Assembly (NCBI RefSeq): GCF_014199415.1
Contig: NZ_JACIJN010000008.1
Coordinates: 62,001-126,000, forward strand
Direction of reading: 5' to 3'
Length of the DNA: 64,000 nucleotides
Source: Sphingomonas endophytica
Lineage (GTDB): Bacteria > Pseudomonadota > Alphaproteobacteria > Sphingomonadales > Sphingomonadaceae
The position numbers were made by a program, and so were the translations under genes. Shown here in pieces: positions 36,450 to 47,500 of the stretch (positions are counted from its first letter, which is position 1; the number at the start of each line of letters is the position of its first letter). A model generated the notes under the pieces. The model had not been told where the DNA came from. It did not search any database and saw only the letters and a program-made list of their open reading frames with translations.

Positions 36450-37418
36450 TCAGGCGGCGCTATTCTTGATGGCGCCATTGACCCCGGCCGGGAAGAAGCC
36501 CCCGGACGTCGCCGCCCCACGTTTGATGTAGAAGATGTTCAGCGCCTGCGCGGGCGAACGAGCCGCGGCCGAGCCGCTGGCGTCCAGCGACGCGTGGCTG
36601 GCCACCGTTACCCCGTTGACGCTCGTCGCCCGGATGCCGGTCGCAATCGTTTGCCCGGACAGAGTGTTGAACGCTGCCGCAATCTTGTCGACCCATTCGA
36701 GCACGGCCGGCGTGGTCTGCGCCGAGCGAAGCAACGCCTCGCGCAGAATCCCAGAGTAATAGCTGTGCGTGCCGAAGAGACCGGTCAATGGTTCAAGCAG
36801 CATCGCATCCGAGATGCCGGGAAGGATGCTCCGCAACACACGGTGCATCTCCTCGCCGATAATATAGCCGCCAACCAGAAAGTTGAGATCTGACGCATAG
36901 GGATCAAACGTCTCGGTCGCACCAACGATTTCGGCGTAGCGTGCGAACTGCGTGAACGCTCCTGTCTCATCGCCTGCGAGGTTCATGGCCGGCTGCGATA
37001 CAATGTTCGTTTTCAGGATCGCGCGAAGCATATCGATATGCCCGCCCTGCTGATAAATGATTTCAGTTACGATCGGTTTGATCGTGCTGCCGGTGGCGAA
37101 TTTGACCTGACGGCCGCCGGTCGGCAACCCCGGCGTGCCCGTCCCGCTGGTTCGGGCCGCCTCCAACGACTTGATTCCCAAAACTCCCATTCGATAATAT
37201 TGATTGAGGAGATATTCGAGGTTCAACGCGAAATTAAGGTTGTTGGCCGCCTCGCTCGACAACGATCCTGCGCCCTGAGTTTGCGCGACCGCCGTGTTAG
37301 CCACCACCGAAAGAACCGCGGCACCGACGAGGCCACCGGCTAGAAGATGGCGGCGAGGCACTTGAGGAACGTGTGCACCTGTCACCTTGGCTCCCGCACC
37401 GTTATCATTTCTCATCAC
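36450..37418 (-). CDS. Tat-exported ferritin-like domain protein (A)
   Basis: 322 residues. Twin-arginine signal VPRRHLLAGGLVGAAVLSVVANTAVAQ (cleavage after AVAQ or nearby). The body is a Ferritin_2-like helical bundle: NNLNFALNLEYLLNQYYRMGV (E in LEYL), IIYQQGGHIDMLRAILKTN (E/H in helix), YIIGEEMHRVLRSIL (E-E-M-H pattern). These E..H positions look more like metal ligands than those in the next gene. The C-terminus TSGGFFPAGVNGAIKN is shared with it. The gene is divergent from the TonB-dependent receptor over 257 bp, so the two units may be co-regulated, for example by iron; no Fur box was recognised. Confidence 0.83.
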   Translation of the reverse strand: MMRNDNGAGAKVTGAHVPQVPRRHLLAGGLVGAAVLSVVANTAVAQTQGAGSLSSEAANNLNFALNLEYLLNQYYRMGVLGIKSLEAARTSGTGTPGLPTGGRQVKFATGSTIKPIVTEIIYQQGGHIDMLRAILKTNIVSQPAMNLAGDETGAFTQFARYAEIVGATETFDPYASDLNFLVGGYIIGEEMHRVLRSILPGISDAMLLEPLTGLFGTHSYYSGILREALLRSAQTTPAVLEWVDKIAAAFNTLSGQTIATGIRATSVNGVTVASHASLDASGSAAARSPAQALNIFYIKRGAATSGGFFPAGVNGAIKNSAA

Positions 37419-37675
37419 TTACCCCCTCCTTGATCTGCCTGTTTGAAAGCGCAGTTCATTTCTCCCGACACCATTCAAGCAGCCTCAGCCATTCGAGCGC
37501 GTCGAGTTCGCAGAATCGGAACTCTCTCTCACCGGCCGGCCATCATGACGCAAAGCAGGTGCAACCTCAATATGTGCGTCGTAATCTATATTGTGGTAGC
37601 TTGACAAGGCTGATACGCTTGGTTGTGCTCACGTCGGGGTGGAGCAGACCACAATCGAAAAAGGGGGGAGGATTG

Positions 37676-40444
37676 ATGAACGTTCGATCGACTAAATTAC
37701 TGAATAGTGTGGCAATGACGTCGCTTGCGGTGTCGCTAGTTGTCGCTGCGCCGGTTCACGCACAGGAGTCACAGGTCACTGACGCGGCTCGTGTGGATGC
37801 TGGAGCCAAGCCGACCGAAGTTTCCACGACCGTCGACTCGGATAAGCCGGATGCGGTCGGTCAAGACATCGTCGTGCGCGGCCTGCGTGCCTCGCTCGCG
37901 AAGTCTCGCGACCAGAAGCGACGCGCCGCGCAGATCGTCGACGTCATTACCGCGGACGACATCGGCAAGCTGCCCGATAAGAACGTGGTCGACGCGTTGC
38001 AGCGCGTTCCTGGAGTCATCATGGACCGCACGCGTGGCGAAGGCGGGGACTTCTCGATCCGTGGCCTGTCCGGCGTGATGACGACAGTCGACGGTACGCC
38101 GACCTTCTCGGGGATCAACCGGACCACCAATCTTGCTGATATGCCTGCCGATCTCGTATCCGGTATCCAGGTCTACAAGACCCGCACGCCCGACCAGATC
38201 GAAGGCAGCAAGTCCGGCGTCGTCAACCTGACGCTGCGCAAGCCGACCGACTTCAAGAGCGGATGGACGGTCGCCCTGAACACCCGCGGCGATTATTCGG
38301 ACCAAGTCAAGAAAATCAATCCGTTCGTCAGCGGCGTGGTGAGCTACAATACCGATACCGATCTCGGCAAGTTCGGGTTCGTGCTAAGCGGATCACACAA
38401 TTACGTTCGCTATAACGAGTCGATGCGTGGCAACTCCAATCCTGTGCAGCTACGCTCGCCACGACAAATCGTCGAGCCGACAACCACGCCCGCAAATCTC
38501 TATGTTCCTTCAAGCTCCTATTTCTTTGCTCGCGCAGGCTATAATCAACGGGATTCCTTCAACACCTCGATTCAGTGGCGTCCCAACGATCATTGGAGCT
38601 TCAGTAGCGACTTCGCGATTAGTCGCGCCGATCGCCCCAACTACGACGACGATTTTGGATTTCCGGTGCGTGATACCTTTTCGGCGTATCCGGCGCCTCG
38701 ACTCACGAATCTCGTGATCGGTTCGGACGGTCGGTCGATTTCGTCATTGACCGTCGAGACGCGTCAGCCGCTTGGGCCTGGAAAAAACTATGCCGACGCC
38801 ACTTGGAACAACAAGTCCGCTAAGCAGACCATTGAATATTCCGACGACGTCGCGCACCTGATCGTCTCGCACAATTATGCGGTCTCCGATTACAAACTTG
38901 ATCAGATCTACCACAAGATACAGTTTGCCAACAACCCGATCTACGACATGGTGTTCAACACCGACAAGGATCCGCGTGGCGGCGTCGCGGTCACGCTTCG
39001 TGGCATCGACCTTAGCGACCCAGGGAACTATTCAAACGTTGCGCGGGTGACTCAGACTCACTGGTGGTCCGGCAGCACGGAGCGCGAGATCAAGTTCGAT
39101 TTACAGCTTCAGACCGGTTGGCTATTCGACTTTCTCAAGTTCGGCGGGCGCCGTGCCAAGCGCACGTTTCGCAGCAGCTATGCCGATCGCGGAACAGATG
39201 AGTCGCTCGGAATCCCGATTTCCACGCTGAGTGGCTATAAGCTGGTTCCGATCAGCACGGCACTACAGGGCTCGGGCGACGACATGAGCTGGATGATCGG
39301 TGACGCCAACTCGATCACCAACGTATGGAGTACGCTCCGGCCGCTCGTCGCGAAGCGCTTTCCGGATTTCGCCGAGGGCGACTGGCCGATTACCAAGCCG
39401 TATAATAAGGTAAATGGCTTTGAAACGAGCTATGCCGCTTACGGCCTTGCTCATTATCAATTCAAGCTGCTGATCCCCTTTGAAGGCATCGTCGGCGCCC
39501 GCGTCGTCCACGCCAAAACGGTCATGAACTCCTTCCAGTACACGTCCAATCCGAACGGCGAGGACATCATTGACCCGGTGCAGGGCAGAGGCAACACGGT
39601 GGACGTGCTGCCGAGCGTCAACGCGATCGGGCATATCACCGATGGGCTGCAACTCCGCGTGTCGTGGACCAAGGACATGCAAAGGCCCGCTCTCGACAAC
39701 CTAAATGCGCATGTCAGCCTGGATTCACCGACGTCGACCAATCCTGCGGGCAGCGGCGGCAATTCGAAGCTGCGACCGGTATACCTGAAAAAAATCGACG
39801 CTTCGCTCGAATGGTATTTTGGAAAGACCGGATCCGTATCAGTCGCATTGTTTGACTGGCGCGAGGAAGGAACGATCTTCAACGATTTCCGGTACGAGTC
39901 GCTGCCTGGCTACACTGTGCCGGTGCGTGTCACACGTCCATACAACGGCGGGCGTAGCAAATACCGCGGCATCGAATTGCAGGGGACGACGTTCTTGCCG
40001 ATATTGCCGTGGTTGTTTAAATATGTCGGGGTAAACGGTAACTTCACGCTGTTCGACTCGAAGGTTCAGTATCCGATCTTTGATGAGGCAACTAAGACTA
40101 CGAACTGGTACGAGAGCCAGCAGTTTTGGAAGTCGAAATATGCGTTTAACGCCGCTGTGTTCTACGAGCATGCCGGTCTGAATGCACGCGTGGCCTATAA
40201 TTGGCGTAGCAAGCGGGTCGACAGCTTGGATCCGAATAATCGCTACCGCAACCTATTCACCGATCCGACCCAGCGGCTCGACGCGTCGATCAACTACGAC
40301 ATCAATGAGCACTTCTCTGTAGGCGCTGAGGCCACGAACCTGACCCGCAAGGGAGATCGTAACTTCTGGGGCTATTACACCTTCCCGCAGGAGATCACCT
40401 ATTTTGCGCGGACCTTCGCACTGACCGCGCGGGCCCGTTTCTAA
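37676..40444 (+). CDS. TonB-dependent receptor (large, sphingomonad type)
   Basis: 922 residues, outer-membrane beta-barrel importer. Signal peptide ~1-34 ending APVHAQ. The TonB-box-like IVVRGLRASLAKSRDQKR is typical of the carbohydrate-type (TIGR01782) receptors of sphingomonads and Caulobacter. The plug is LPDKNVVDALQRVPGVIMDRTRGEGGDFSIRGLSG; the barrel ends in Phe (LTARARF). I chose the ATG at 37676 because GGGGGGAGG precedes it and because the upstream in-frame stretch has no signal peptide. The substrate is unknown; the divergent neighbours are exported ferritin-like proteins. A hairpin follows at 40497. Confidence 0.92.
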   Translation: MNVRSTKLLNSVAMTSLAVSLVVAAPVHAQESQVTDAARVDAGAKPTEVSTTVDSDKPDAVGQDIVVRGLRASLAKSRDQKRRAAQIVDVITADDIGKLPDKNVVDALQRVPGVIMDRTRGEGGDFSIRGLSGVMTTVDGTPTFSGINRTTNLADMPADLVSGIQVYKTRTPDQIEGSKSGVVNLTLRKPTDFKSGWTVALNTRGDYSDQVKKINPFVSGVVSYNTDTDLGKFGFVLSGSHNYVRYNESMRGNSNPVQLRSPRQIVEPTTTPANLYVPSSSYFFARAGYNQRDSFNTSIQWRPNDHWSFSSDFAISRADRPNYDDDFGFPVRDTFSAYPAPRLTNLVIGSDGRSISSLTVETRQPLGPGKNYADATWNNKSAKQTIEYSDDVAHLIVSHNYAVSDYKLDQIYHKIQFANNPIYDMVFNTDKDPRGGVAVTLRGIDLSDPGNYSNVARVTQTHWWSGSTEREIKFDLQLQTGWLFDFLKFGGRRAKRTFRSSYADRGTDESLGIPISTLSGYKLVPISTALQGSGDDMSWMIGDANSITNVWSTLRPLVAKRFPDFAEGDWPITKPYNKVNGFETSYAAYGLAHYQFKLLIPFEGIVGARVVHAKTVMNSFQYTSNPNGEDIIDPVQGRGNTVDVLPSVNAIGHITDGLQLRVSWTKDMQRPALDNLNAHVSLDSPTSTNPAGSGGNSKLRPVYLKKIDASLEWYFGKTGSVSVALFDWREEGTIFNDFRYESLPGYTVPVRVTRPYNGGRSKYRGIELQGTTFLPILPWLFKYVGVNGNFTLFDSKVQYPIFDEATKTTNWYESQQFWKSKYAFNAAVFYEHAGLNARVAYNWRSKRVDSLDPNNRYRNLFTDPTQRLDASINYDINEHFSVGAEATNLTRKGDRNFWGYYTFPQEITYFARTFALTARARF

Positions 40445-40496
40445 GCCGTTCCTCGAAGCCGCCGCTTTCCCATACTAGCGGCAGCATGTGCCTCAG

Positions 40497-40521
40497 GGCG
40501 TCCCATCTCTAATGGGACGCC
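40497..40521 (+). terminator. Hairpin after the TonB-dependent receptor
   Basis: GGCGTCCCAT and ATGGGACGCC form a perfect 10-bp stem with a 5-nt loop (CTCTA), 52 bp after the stop codon. No long U-tract follows, so termination may be partial; position supports a terminator. Confidence 0.7.
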
Positions 40522-40926
40522 TCTAGGGACAGGATCACTTCATGGATGGCCTTCCGCTTCGTCGCCTCTTACCTCCCGGTTCGGGCGGCGAGTCACGGAT
40601 GGGCACCTTTGCAACCCTTGCCTTGTCGCCGTATCGCCGCGCGAGCTGGTAAAGCCGATGGTGGTGTCTTTAGGCGCGTAGACTGACGCGAGGCCAAGCC
40701 AACATCCTTCGCGCTAGCGGCACCGACGAAGGCGAGCCCCGGGAGGCGGTCGGCCGGACAGGTTATAAGTAGAACACCCCTCCACGCGGCTGGGTTCGCG
40801 TCGGGTTGGACATGCGGCGCGGACTCGTGCCCCCTCCTCAGCATCGCCTATCTGACGCCGACCAGCTTTCTGTCGGGTCGTTATTATTCCGCGCTGCGTG
40901 AGCTGATCGCAAGGAGGCGCCTCGAT
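40522..40926. other. Gap between TonB receptor and IS3 relic
   Basis: About 400 bp without a convincing gene in any frame. No start with a ribosome-binding site and no protein family seen. Probably contains the lost end of the IS3-family element. Confidence 0.45.
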
Positions 40927-42058
40927 CTAGCCGAACAGCGCCTGCCTCGCTTCGGCCTGGGTGGTCCACCGGCACTGACGGACGAGTTCGGCCTTTGAGG
41001 TGTGGAAGAAACTCTCCATCGGGGCATTGTCGTAGCAATTGCCGCTGCGGCTCATCGAGGGCGTCGCGCCGATCGCGGCAAGGTGGTCGACATAGGCGCT
41101 AGCTGCATATTGGGACCCGCGATCCGAGTGGCAGATGAGACCCCGCGCGGGTCGTTGCCGCTGGGCTGCCATCATCAGCGCGCGAGCGACAGCTCGGTGC
41201 GCATATGGTCGCGCATCGCCCATCCGACGATCTTGCGGGTCGCCAGGTCAAGGACGGCCGCCAGATACAGCCAGCCCTCACCGGTCGCGATATAGGTGAT
41301 GGCCGCGAGCCAGACCCGGTTCGGCGCAGAAGCCGTGAAGCACCTGGCGGCTGTTGGTCGTCGAGGGCCGGAACCGGCGCCCGGCCAGCGCGCGGATGCG
41401 GTGTCGGCGTCATCAGCCGCTCGACGCGGCCACGGCTGCACCGATGGCCTTCCGCCCGCAGAGCGGCATACTTCCTGGGTGATCCGTATCGTCCCTGGTG
41501 GCGCGCCTGAAGACGGCGCACGTCGCTAAGCAGCGCAAGATTCGCCGTCGTCCGCGCACTCGGCACCCGACCCCGCCAGTCGTAATAACCGCTGCGCGAC
41601 ACGCCGGGCATGCGGCACATGACGTTCACCGGTCAGGTGGACGCATGCTGCTCGATGAAGCCTGTCCTGAGCCTGCCAAAGGGCGAACTTCACCGCGGCA
41701 TCTCCGCCGGCTTCTTTTCAGGATGTCACGCTCCATCCGCGTCCTACCCAACTCGCGACGCAACCGCGCAATTTCAGACGCCTGATCCGCCGGCGAGGCC
41801 ATCGTCGATACTGGCGGCTTCGCCGCCGAGCTTGCCGGCTGAGTGCCGATCTCCTGTAACTTGCGCTGCCAGCGACGCAGCATCGTCGGCATGATTACCA
41901 ACTCGGCTGTCACCTCGGTCTGCATCCAACTGCTCGTCTCCCAAAGCGCGATTGCCTTACGCTCAAATTCGTTTGTGAACCGACGCTTTGTCGGACTAGC
42001 CATCATACACCTCCAGGCTCCGCAGAACCTATAATCGGTGTCCGCCAAAACGGGGGAA
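40927..42058 (-). pseudogene. IS3-family element relic (orfA and orfB, broken)
   Basis: OrfA (from 42003-42006 down to ~41630): KRRFTNEFERKAIALWETS ... ASEIARLRRELGRTRMERDIL, the IS3 HTH plus leucine-zipper pattern. OrfB, in three frames: MPGVSRSGYYDWRGRVPSAR (41.6 kb), LWLAAITYIATGEGWLYLAAVLD-type segment in 41175-41441, and HSDRGSQYAASAYVDHL... NCYDNAPMESFFHTSKAEL (40927-41223), which carry the DDE core. Reading stops at QAEARQALFG, ~25 residues before the usual end. A 22-bp terminal repeat candidate beginning GGTGTCCGCCAAAACGGGGG is at 42037. The left terminus is not found, so it is truncated. Confidence 0.82.
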
Positions 42059-42059
42059 G

Positions 42060-42300
42060 ATCAACGCGGGCGTCCACGGTCATCGCGGACGGCATGTAGC
42101 TTGGAGTTCAGGCCGCCTTTGGTGCAACTGATACATCGGGGAAGAGCACCTTTTCTAGCCGGCTTGACGGCGTTCGAGGTGCTTTCAAATGCGTGGCGCC
42201 GAACATCAACTGGTCCGGCGGCCCGCCTTCATCCTCCGGTCCGGCGAAGATTTCTTTGAAGATCTATCTGCCGGCTTTCCAACCATGTTGCGCATCAACG
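42060..42300 (-). mobile_element. IS5-family transposase fragment
   Basis: Read on the minus strand, KGGLNSKLHAVRDDRGRPR (near 42,065-42,125) and, in another frame upstream, a segment with the weak pattern THLKAPRTPSSRLEK (~42,180) are pieces of an IS5-type DDE transposase. The gene is truncated by the IS3 relic. Only ~200 bp remain. Confidence 0.6.
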
Positions 42301-42778
42301 GAGCCTTGGCAGGCTCCGCTCACCCGGCTTTAGGGAATGAGTCGGTTGGAGGCGGTCTTTGGTGAACCGTAAGCCGCTGATGCATGTCGCAAGCAAAAGC
42401 CTTAGCAGATCAAGAACATGATCCCGCTGACGATCCGCCTCATCTGCTTGCCCGTCAGTCAGCACACATCACTCATCAGCGCCTCTCCACACTAGTGAAT
42501 TAGATTACCACTGATCACAAAAGGTATTTAATGGGTCATGAGCGTAAGTCACACAAAAACCTCTTCCCGGATTGAAGGTGAGCTGACTATTCCTCAATCC
42601 CTAGAAACTTAACTGACTAGGGACTTATGTATGGTAATTTTTATCTACATCCTATCTTACTGATATAAAATGATATCTTTCATACCTCTCAGACCTTTGA
42701 CCCATAAGGTGACGTTAATGTGTACTTAGTGACGTATTAATTGGGTGTCGAAGTTGTAATCGACGTATGTCATAGGCC
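42301..42778. other. AT-rich leader region of the two-partner secretion locus
   Basis: 478 bp, visibly much richer in A/T than flanking DNA, with no gene. The last 70 bp hold a repeat of GTGACGT-TAAT (42709-42719) and GTGACGTATTAAT (42729-42741), with GACGTA again at 42762. Likely contains the promoter of the cdiB-like gene; possible binding sites for a regulator or H-NS-like silencer. No promoter could be fixed by eye. Confidence 0.5.
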
Positions 42779-44521
42779 ATGGAAAGGCCATCTAATCTCG
42801 AAATAAAGTCGTTGATTTCAGGAGCGATCACGGCATCGCTTTTTGGACTTTGGCCGCAATGGGCAACGGCGCAATCGGCCGGGCAGGTGGACCGCGAAGC
42901 GCAGCGAATACTCGAGCAACAACAACAACAGGTGCGCGACCGGGCAGAACAGTTCGACCGGTCGCGCATGCGCCCGCCTAGCGGGGAAGAGGCCCAGGCT
43001 CCGGACGCAACTGGGCTGCGCGGCAACGGCTGCGTGGCGGTTCGCGAGGTGCGGCTGACCGGTGCGGATCGCTATCCCGCGGGTAGCTTCGCCGACGTCG
43101 TTGCGCCGCTGCGGGGCGATTGCGTCGGCACCGACGCGATCGACGCCGCCTTGCGGGCGATCACCGACCGCTATGTTCGCGATGGTTTCGTCACAACGCG
43201 CGCCGTGGTGGGGCCGCAGGACCTGAAACCCGGCGTGCTGACGATCACCGTGATCGAGGGACGGATCGGCGGCATCGAGGGGGCAGGTAGCAGCAAACAT
43301 TACGGGGCCGGCGAAATCGGGGCGGCTTTCCCGACCCGCGCCGGCGATCGGCTGAACCTGCGCGCGCTGGAACAGGGCGTCGACCAGCTGGCCCGCATGG
43401 CCAAGGGCGATCCGAAGATCGACATCGTACCGGGGGCTGCGCCTGGCACCAGCACGGTGCTGATCGCCCGCCAGCCGCTGTCGCGCTGGCTCCGCCCTGC
43501 AGTCCTCATCAACAACGAGGGCGCGGCGAGTACCGGACGCTGGCAGGCGAGCGCCAGCGTGGATGCGGATTCGCTGCTCGGCATCGCCGACAGCTGGTCC
43601 TTCTATTACCAGGGCATTGCCAGCAAGGACCGCGAGCGGCGCAATACCGCTTATGGCGGGTTCGCATCGTTGCCGCGCGGTTGGTGGACGCTGTCGCTGG
43701 CGGCGGGCTATTCCGCCTATCATTCGATATTGGCGGGCCACGGACTGCGCTTCGCGACGCGTGGCTGCACCGTCACGGGATCGGCGACGCTCGATCGCAT
43801 GATGTTCCGCGACGCGCGGAACAAGCTCGCGCTCTCCGCGGGCCTGTCGCTGCTCGACACGCGCAATTTGATCCAGGGGATTGCGCTGCGGACGAGCAGC
43901 TATCGGATCGTTTCCGGTTCGGTCGGCGTGCGTTGGCAACGCCGGCTCGGCGAAACCCAGTTGAGCCTGTCGGGCGGCTATGACCAGGGGCTGGGGCTGC
44001 TCGGCGCGCACACCGTCGATACCGGCCCGGGCGGCGCCACGGGCCGGTATCACCGCGTGACCTTCGATGTCGGGGCGCAGACTCCTTTCACGATCGGTCG
44101 GTCGCGGTTGATCAACGCGCTCGTGCTGCGCGGGCAGGCGGCCTTCGACAACGTGTTTCCGGCCGATCGCCTGAGCCTGGGCGGAAGCTCGACCGTGCGG
44201 GGCTTTCGCGATGACGGCATCTCCGGGCGGACCGGGGTGGCGCTGCGCGAGCAACTGGGGTTCGGGATCGTCGATCTGGCCCGGGCGCAGCCCGAACTCG
44301 CCACCAGCCTCTCCGGCTATCTGGCCTATGACGCCGGTGCGATTCGCCCCGTGCGGGACGATCATTTCGAGCGCGGCCTGCTCCAGTCCGGGAGCGCGGG
44401 CCTGATGATGCGCAGCCGGCACGTCCAAGCCGAAGTTGCCGCAGCGATACCGGTCACCGCGCCTGCCTGGGTGCGTCACCCCAAGGCCTTGTTCAGCACC
44501 AGCATCAGGATCCTGCTGTGA
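42779..44521 (+). CDS. TpsB/CdiB-type two-partner secretion transporter (ShlB/FhaC/HecB family)
   Basis: 580 residues, outer-membrane Omp85-family pore that exports the adjacent giant exoprotein. Signal peptide ~1-32 (SLISGAITASLFGLWPQWATAQ). Residues ~35-80 are a Gln-rich N-terminal helix region (RILEQQQQQVRDRAEQF), residues ~84-165 the first POTRA (CVAVREVRLTGADRYPAG... then VLTITVIEGRIGGI), a second POTRA follows, and the C-terminal half is a 16-strand barrel with the conserved loop motif VRGF at 473-476 (STVRGFRDDGISG). Its stop TGA overlaps the exoprotein ATG (TGATG), so both are coupled. Start ATG 42779 lacks a strong ribosome-binding site. Confidence 0.93.
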   Translation: MERPSNLEIKSLISGAITASLFGLWPQWATAQSAGQVDREAQRILEQQQQQVRDRAEQFDRSRMRPPSGEEAQAPDATGLRGNGCVAVREVRLTGADRYPAGSFADVVAPLRGDCVGTDAIDAALRAITDRYVRDGFVTTRAVVGPQDLKPGVLTITVIEGRIGGIEGAGSSKHYGAGEIGAAFPTRAGDRLNLRALEQGVDQLARMAKGDPKIDIVPGAAPGTSTVLIARQPLSRWLRPAVLINNEGAASTGRWQASASVDADSLLGIADSWSFYYQGIASKDRERRNTAYGGFASLPRGWWTLSLAAGYSAYHSILAGHGLRFATRGCTVTGSATLDRMMFRDARNKLALSAGLSLLDTRNLIQGIALRTSSYRIVSGSVGVRWQRRLGETQLSLSGGYDQGLGLLGAHTVDTGPGGATGRYHRVTFDVGAQTPFTIGRSRLINALVLRGQAAFDNVFPADRLSLGGSSTVRGFRDDGISGRTGVALREQLGFGIVDLARAQPELATSLSGYLAYDAGAIRPVRDDHFERGLLQSGSAGLMMRSRHVQAEVAAAIPVTAPAWVRHPKALFSTSIRILL

Positions 44522-47500
44522 TGGCGACCGCTCTCGATTTCGCGCCGCGCAGCGCACGGCGCGGTGCGCTGCGTGCGCTCCTCCTGTCGGTGCTGGCGAC
44601 TTCGGCACTGTCGCCGGCGCGGGCGCAGAATACCGTGGCCGTGGCCACGCCGCCCTTGCAGCCGGCGAACAGCCGCACGGGGCTGGACGTGACGCCGGGC
44701 GGCACGCCGATCGTCAACATCGCCACGCCCGATGCGAACGGCACCTCGTACAATCTCTTCACGCGGCTGTCGGTCGGCAAGGAAGGGCTGATCTTCGACA
44801 ACAGCCCGACGACCGGAAAAAGCGCGATCGGCGGATTGCTGCTCGCCAATCCCAATCTCACCGGCGGCAAGGCGGCATCGCTGATCCTCAACGAAGTGAC
44901 GGGCGGGGTGCGCACCACGCTGGCCGGGCCGGTGGAGATCTTCGGGCAGCGCGCGGCGCTGGTGATCGCCAATCCGACCGGCATCACCTGCGATGGCTGC
45001 GGCTTCGTCAACACCAGCCGGGTCAGCCTCGCGGCGGCGACCTTGCGCTTCGCGGCCGACGGCAGCTTTAGCGGCTTCCGGCTGGCCGAGGGCGGTGACG
45101 TGACGCTGGCCGGGCAGGGGCTGCTGGCCGGCAATGTCGATTATTTCGACATCATCGCAGCCGCGACCCACATTAACGCCAGCCTCTATGCCAAGGACCT
45201 GCTGGTCGCCGGCGGCAGCGGCACGGTCGACTATGCCAGCCGGACGGCGGCAGCAGAGGGCGAGACGCAGCGCAGCGGGGTGGCGATCGATTCCGCGCTG
45301 CTGGGCGGCATGTACGCCGATCGGATTCGGCTGATCGGCACCGGAGCCGGTCTGGGCATCAACCTGCAGGGAACGGTGGCGTCGCTCGACGGACCGCTGA
45401 TCATCACCGGTGACGGCGCGATCGCGCTGGCGGCGACCACGTCGTCGGGCGATGCGACCGTCACGACGACGCAAGGCGCGATCACGCTGGGCGACCGCAC
45501 CTATGCCGGGGGCAAGCTGCGCCTCGCCGGGCAGACGATCCGGCAGCAGGGCGGCTTTGCGGGGGCGCTGGAGGGGGTGGCGCTGGAGGCGGCGGGCGGT
45601 GTCAGCTTCGAGGGCGGCAAGGGAGTTTACGCCGGCCTCGACGGCAAAGGCGAACTGAGCGGCACGGGCGCCTTGTCGATCGACGCGGGCGGGGTGGTGG
45701 AAGCGGGCAGCGCCACGCTGGCGGCTGGCGGCGGGCTCCGCATCGACGCGCTCGCGGTTCGCCAGGCGACGGGCGGCCGGATCGGCGGCGCGGACATCAC
45801 GATCCAAACGTTCGCCGAACAGACGCTGTCGGGCGCGATCAACACCGGCGGCACGGCGCGGCTGGAGGGAGACGTGCTCCGTCTGGCCGGCACGTTGGGC
45901 GCGAATGGCGGCCTCGTGCTGTCGGGTCGGCAAGTGGTCGTTGCCGGCACTGTGACCGCGCCCGGCTCCGCGACGGGCAACGCCAGCGAAGGGTTTTCGG
46001 TATTGGCGGGCGGCGTGTTGCAGAGCGGCGGCCTTGCCAGCCTGACTGCGCCGACGCTCGACCTTGCAGGCACGGTGTCGGGCGGTTCCGGCGTGTCGTT
46101 GCGCGCGACGACGCTGACCACCAGCGGGACGATCCGGGCAGGCGGCGATCTGGTGGTGAGCGCAGCCGGCGATGCAGCGCTGGGCGGCAATTGGACGGCG
46201 ACCGGCGACGGCACGCTGGGGATCGCCGGCGACGCGTCGGTAGCGGGCAGCATGGCGGTGGCGAAGGCACTCGCCATCCGTGCCGGCGCGCTCAACATCG
46301 GTGGCGCGGTGCAGGCCGGCGGCGTGGCGGCGCTGGCGTCAGTGGGCGATCTGACGACGCAGGCCGGCGCGAAGCTGCTCGCCAATGGCGCTGTCGACAT
46401 CAGCGCCGGTGGGTCGATCGCGCTGGGCGGACAGATCGGCGGCAACGACACCCTGAACATCCGGGCGGCGGGTGTGCTGGATGCGGGCGACGCCACGCTG
46501 GTGGCGAGCGGTGCGCTCAGCCTCACGGGCGGGGCGCTGCGGCAGGGGGCAAGTGGACAGATCGTCGGCGAGCAAGTGACGCTGGACACGAGCGGTGAGC
46601 AGATGCTGGCCGGCACCATCAACGCGCGCGGCGATGCGATGCTCAGGGGCGACATCATTAACGTGTCGGGGACGCTCGGCGCCCAGCACGACCTCACGCT
46701 ATCGGGACGCCGGTTGCTGGTGTCCGGCACCGCGACGGGGCTGGCCTCGGCTGCGCTGGAGGCGGACGAGGCCTTGTCCGTCAAGGCTGGCGGCATCGTG
46801 CAGACGGGCGGGATTGCGGCGCTGAACGCGCCGGTGCTTGACCTCGCCGGCACGGTGCTCGGGCGCGCCGGAATAACGGCACTGGCCCGAACGCTTACGA
46901 GCAGTGGCACGGTGCGATCGGGTAGTGACCTGGCCGTGACCACGGATGGCGACGCAACGCTGGACGGCGGTTGGGCCGCAAGCGGTAACGCCGCCTTTGC
47001 AGTTACCGGAAAGGCGGATCTGGCTGCCACACTGCTCGCAGGGAAGGCGCTTTCCATACGCGCTGACAAACTTGTCCTGGGTGGCAGTGTTCAGGCGGGG
47101 GAGACGCTGTCGCTACAAGCGATCGGTGATCTTACCACCGCCGGCGCCACGAAAATACTGGCAGGGCGCGCAGCCGCGCTGACCGCAGGCGGCGCGGTAT
47201 CCCTTAGCGGCACCATCGGCTCCAACGATACCTTGTCGATCCAGGCCAAGGGCGCGATCGATACGGGCGAGGCCGCCCTGACCGCAATAGGCGCGCTCCG
47301 CCTTGAAGGCGCGTCAACACAGCAGGGCACGCGCGGGCAAATCGCCGCCGCACACGTGACGCTCAATGCGGGCGGTGAGCAGTTGCTGGCCGGCACCATC
47401 GGCGCGCGCGGCGATGCAATGCTCAAGGGCGACGTCATTGACCTGTCGGGCACGCTCGGCGCTCAGCACGACCTCGTGCTATCGGGCCGCCGGTTGCGGG

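Noticed and set aside
40840-40926. Plus-strand stretch resembling a transposase end (AYLTPTSFLSG)
   Set aside because: Too short, on the opposite strand from the IS3 relic, and similarity is weak; could be chance.
42818-44608. 596-residue minus-strand ORF opposite tpsB
   Set aside because: Arg/His/Gln-rich shadow of a GC-rich gene; no start signal or motif. The plus strand encodes a complete Omp85 transporter.
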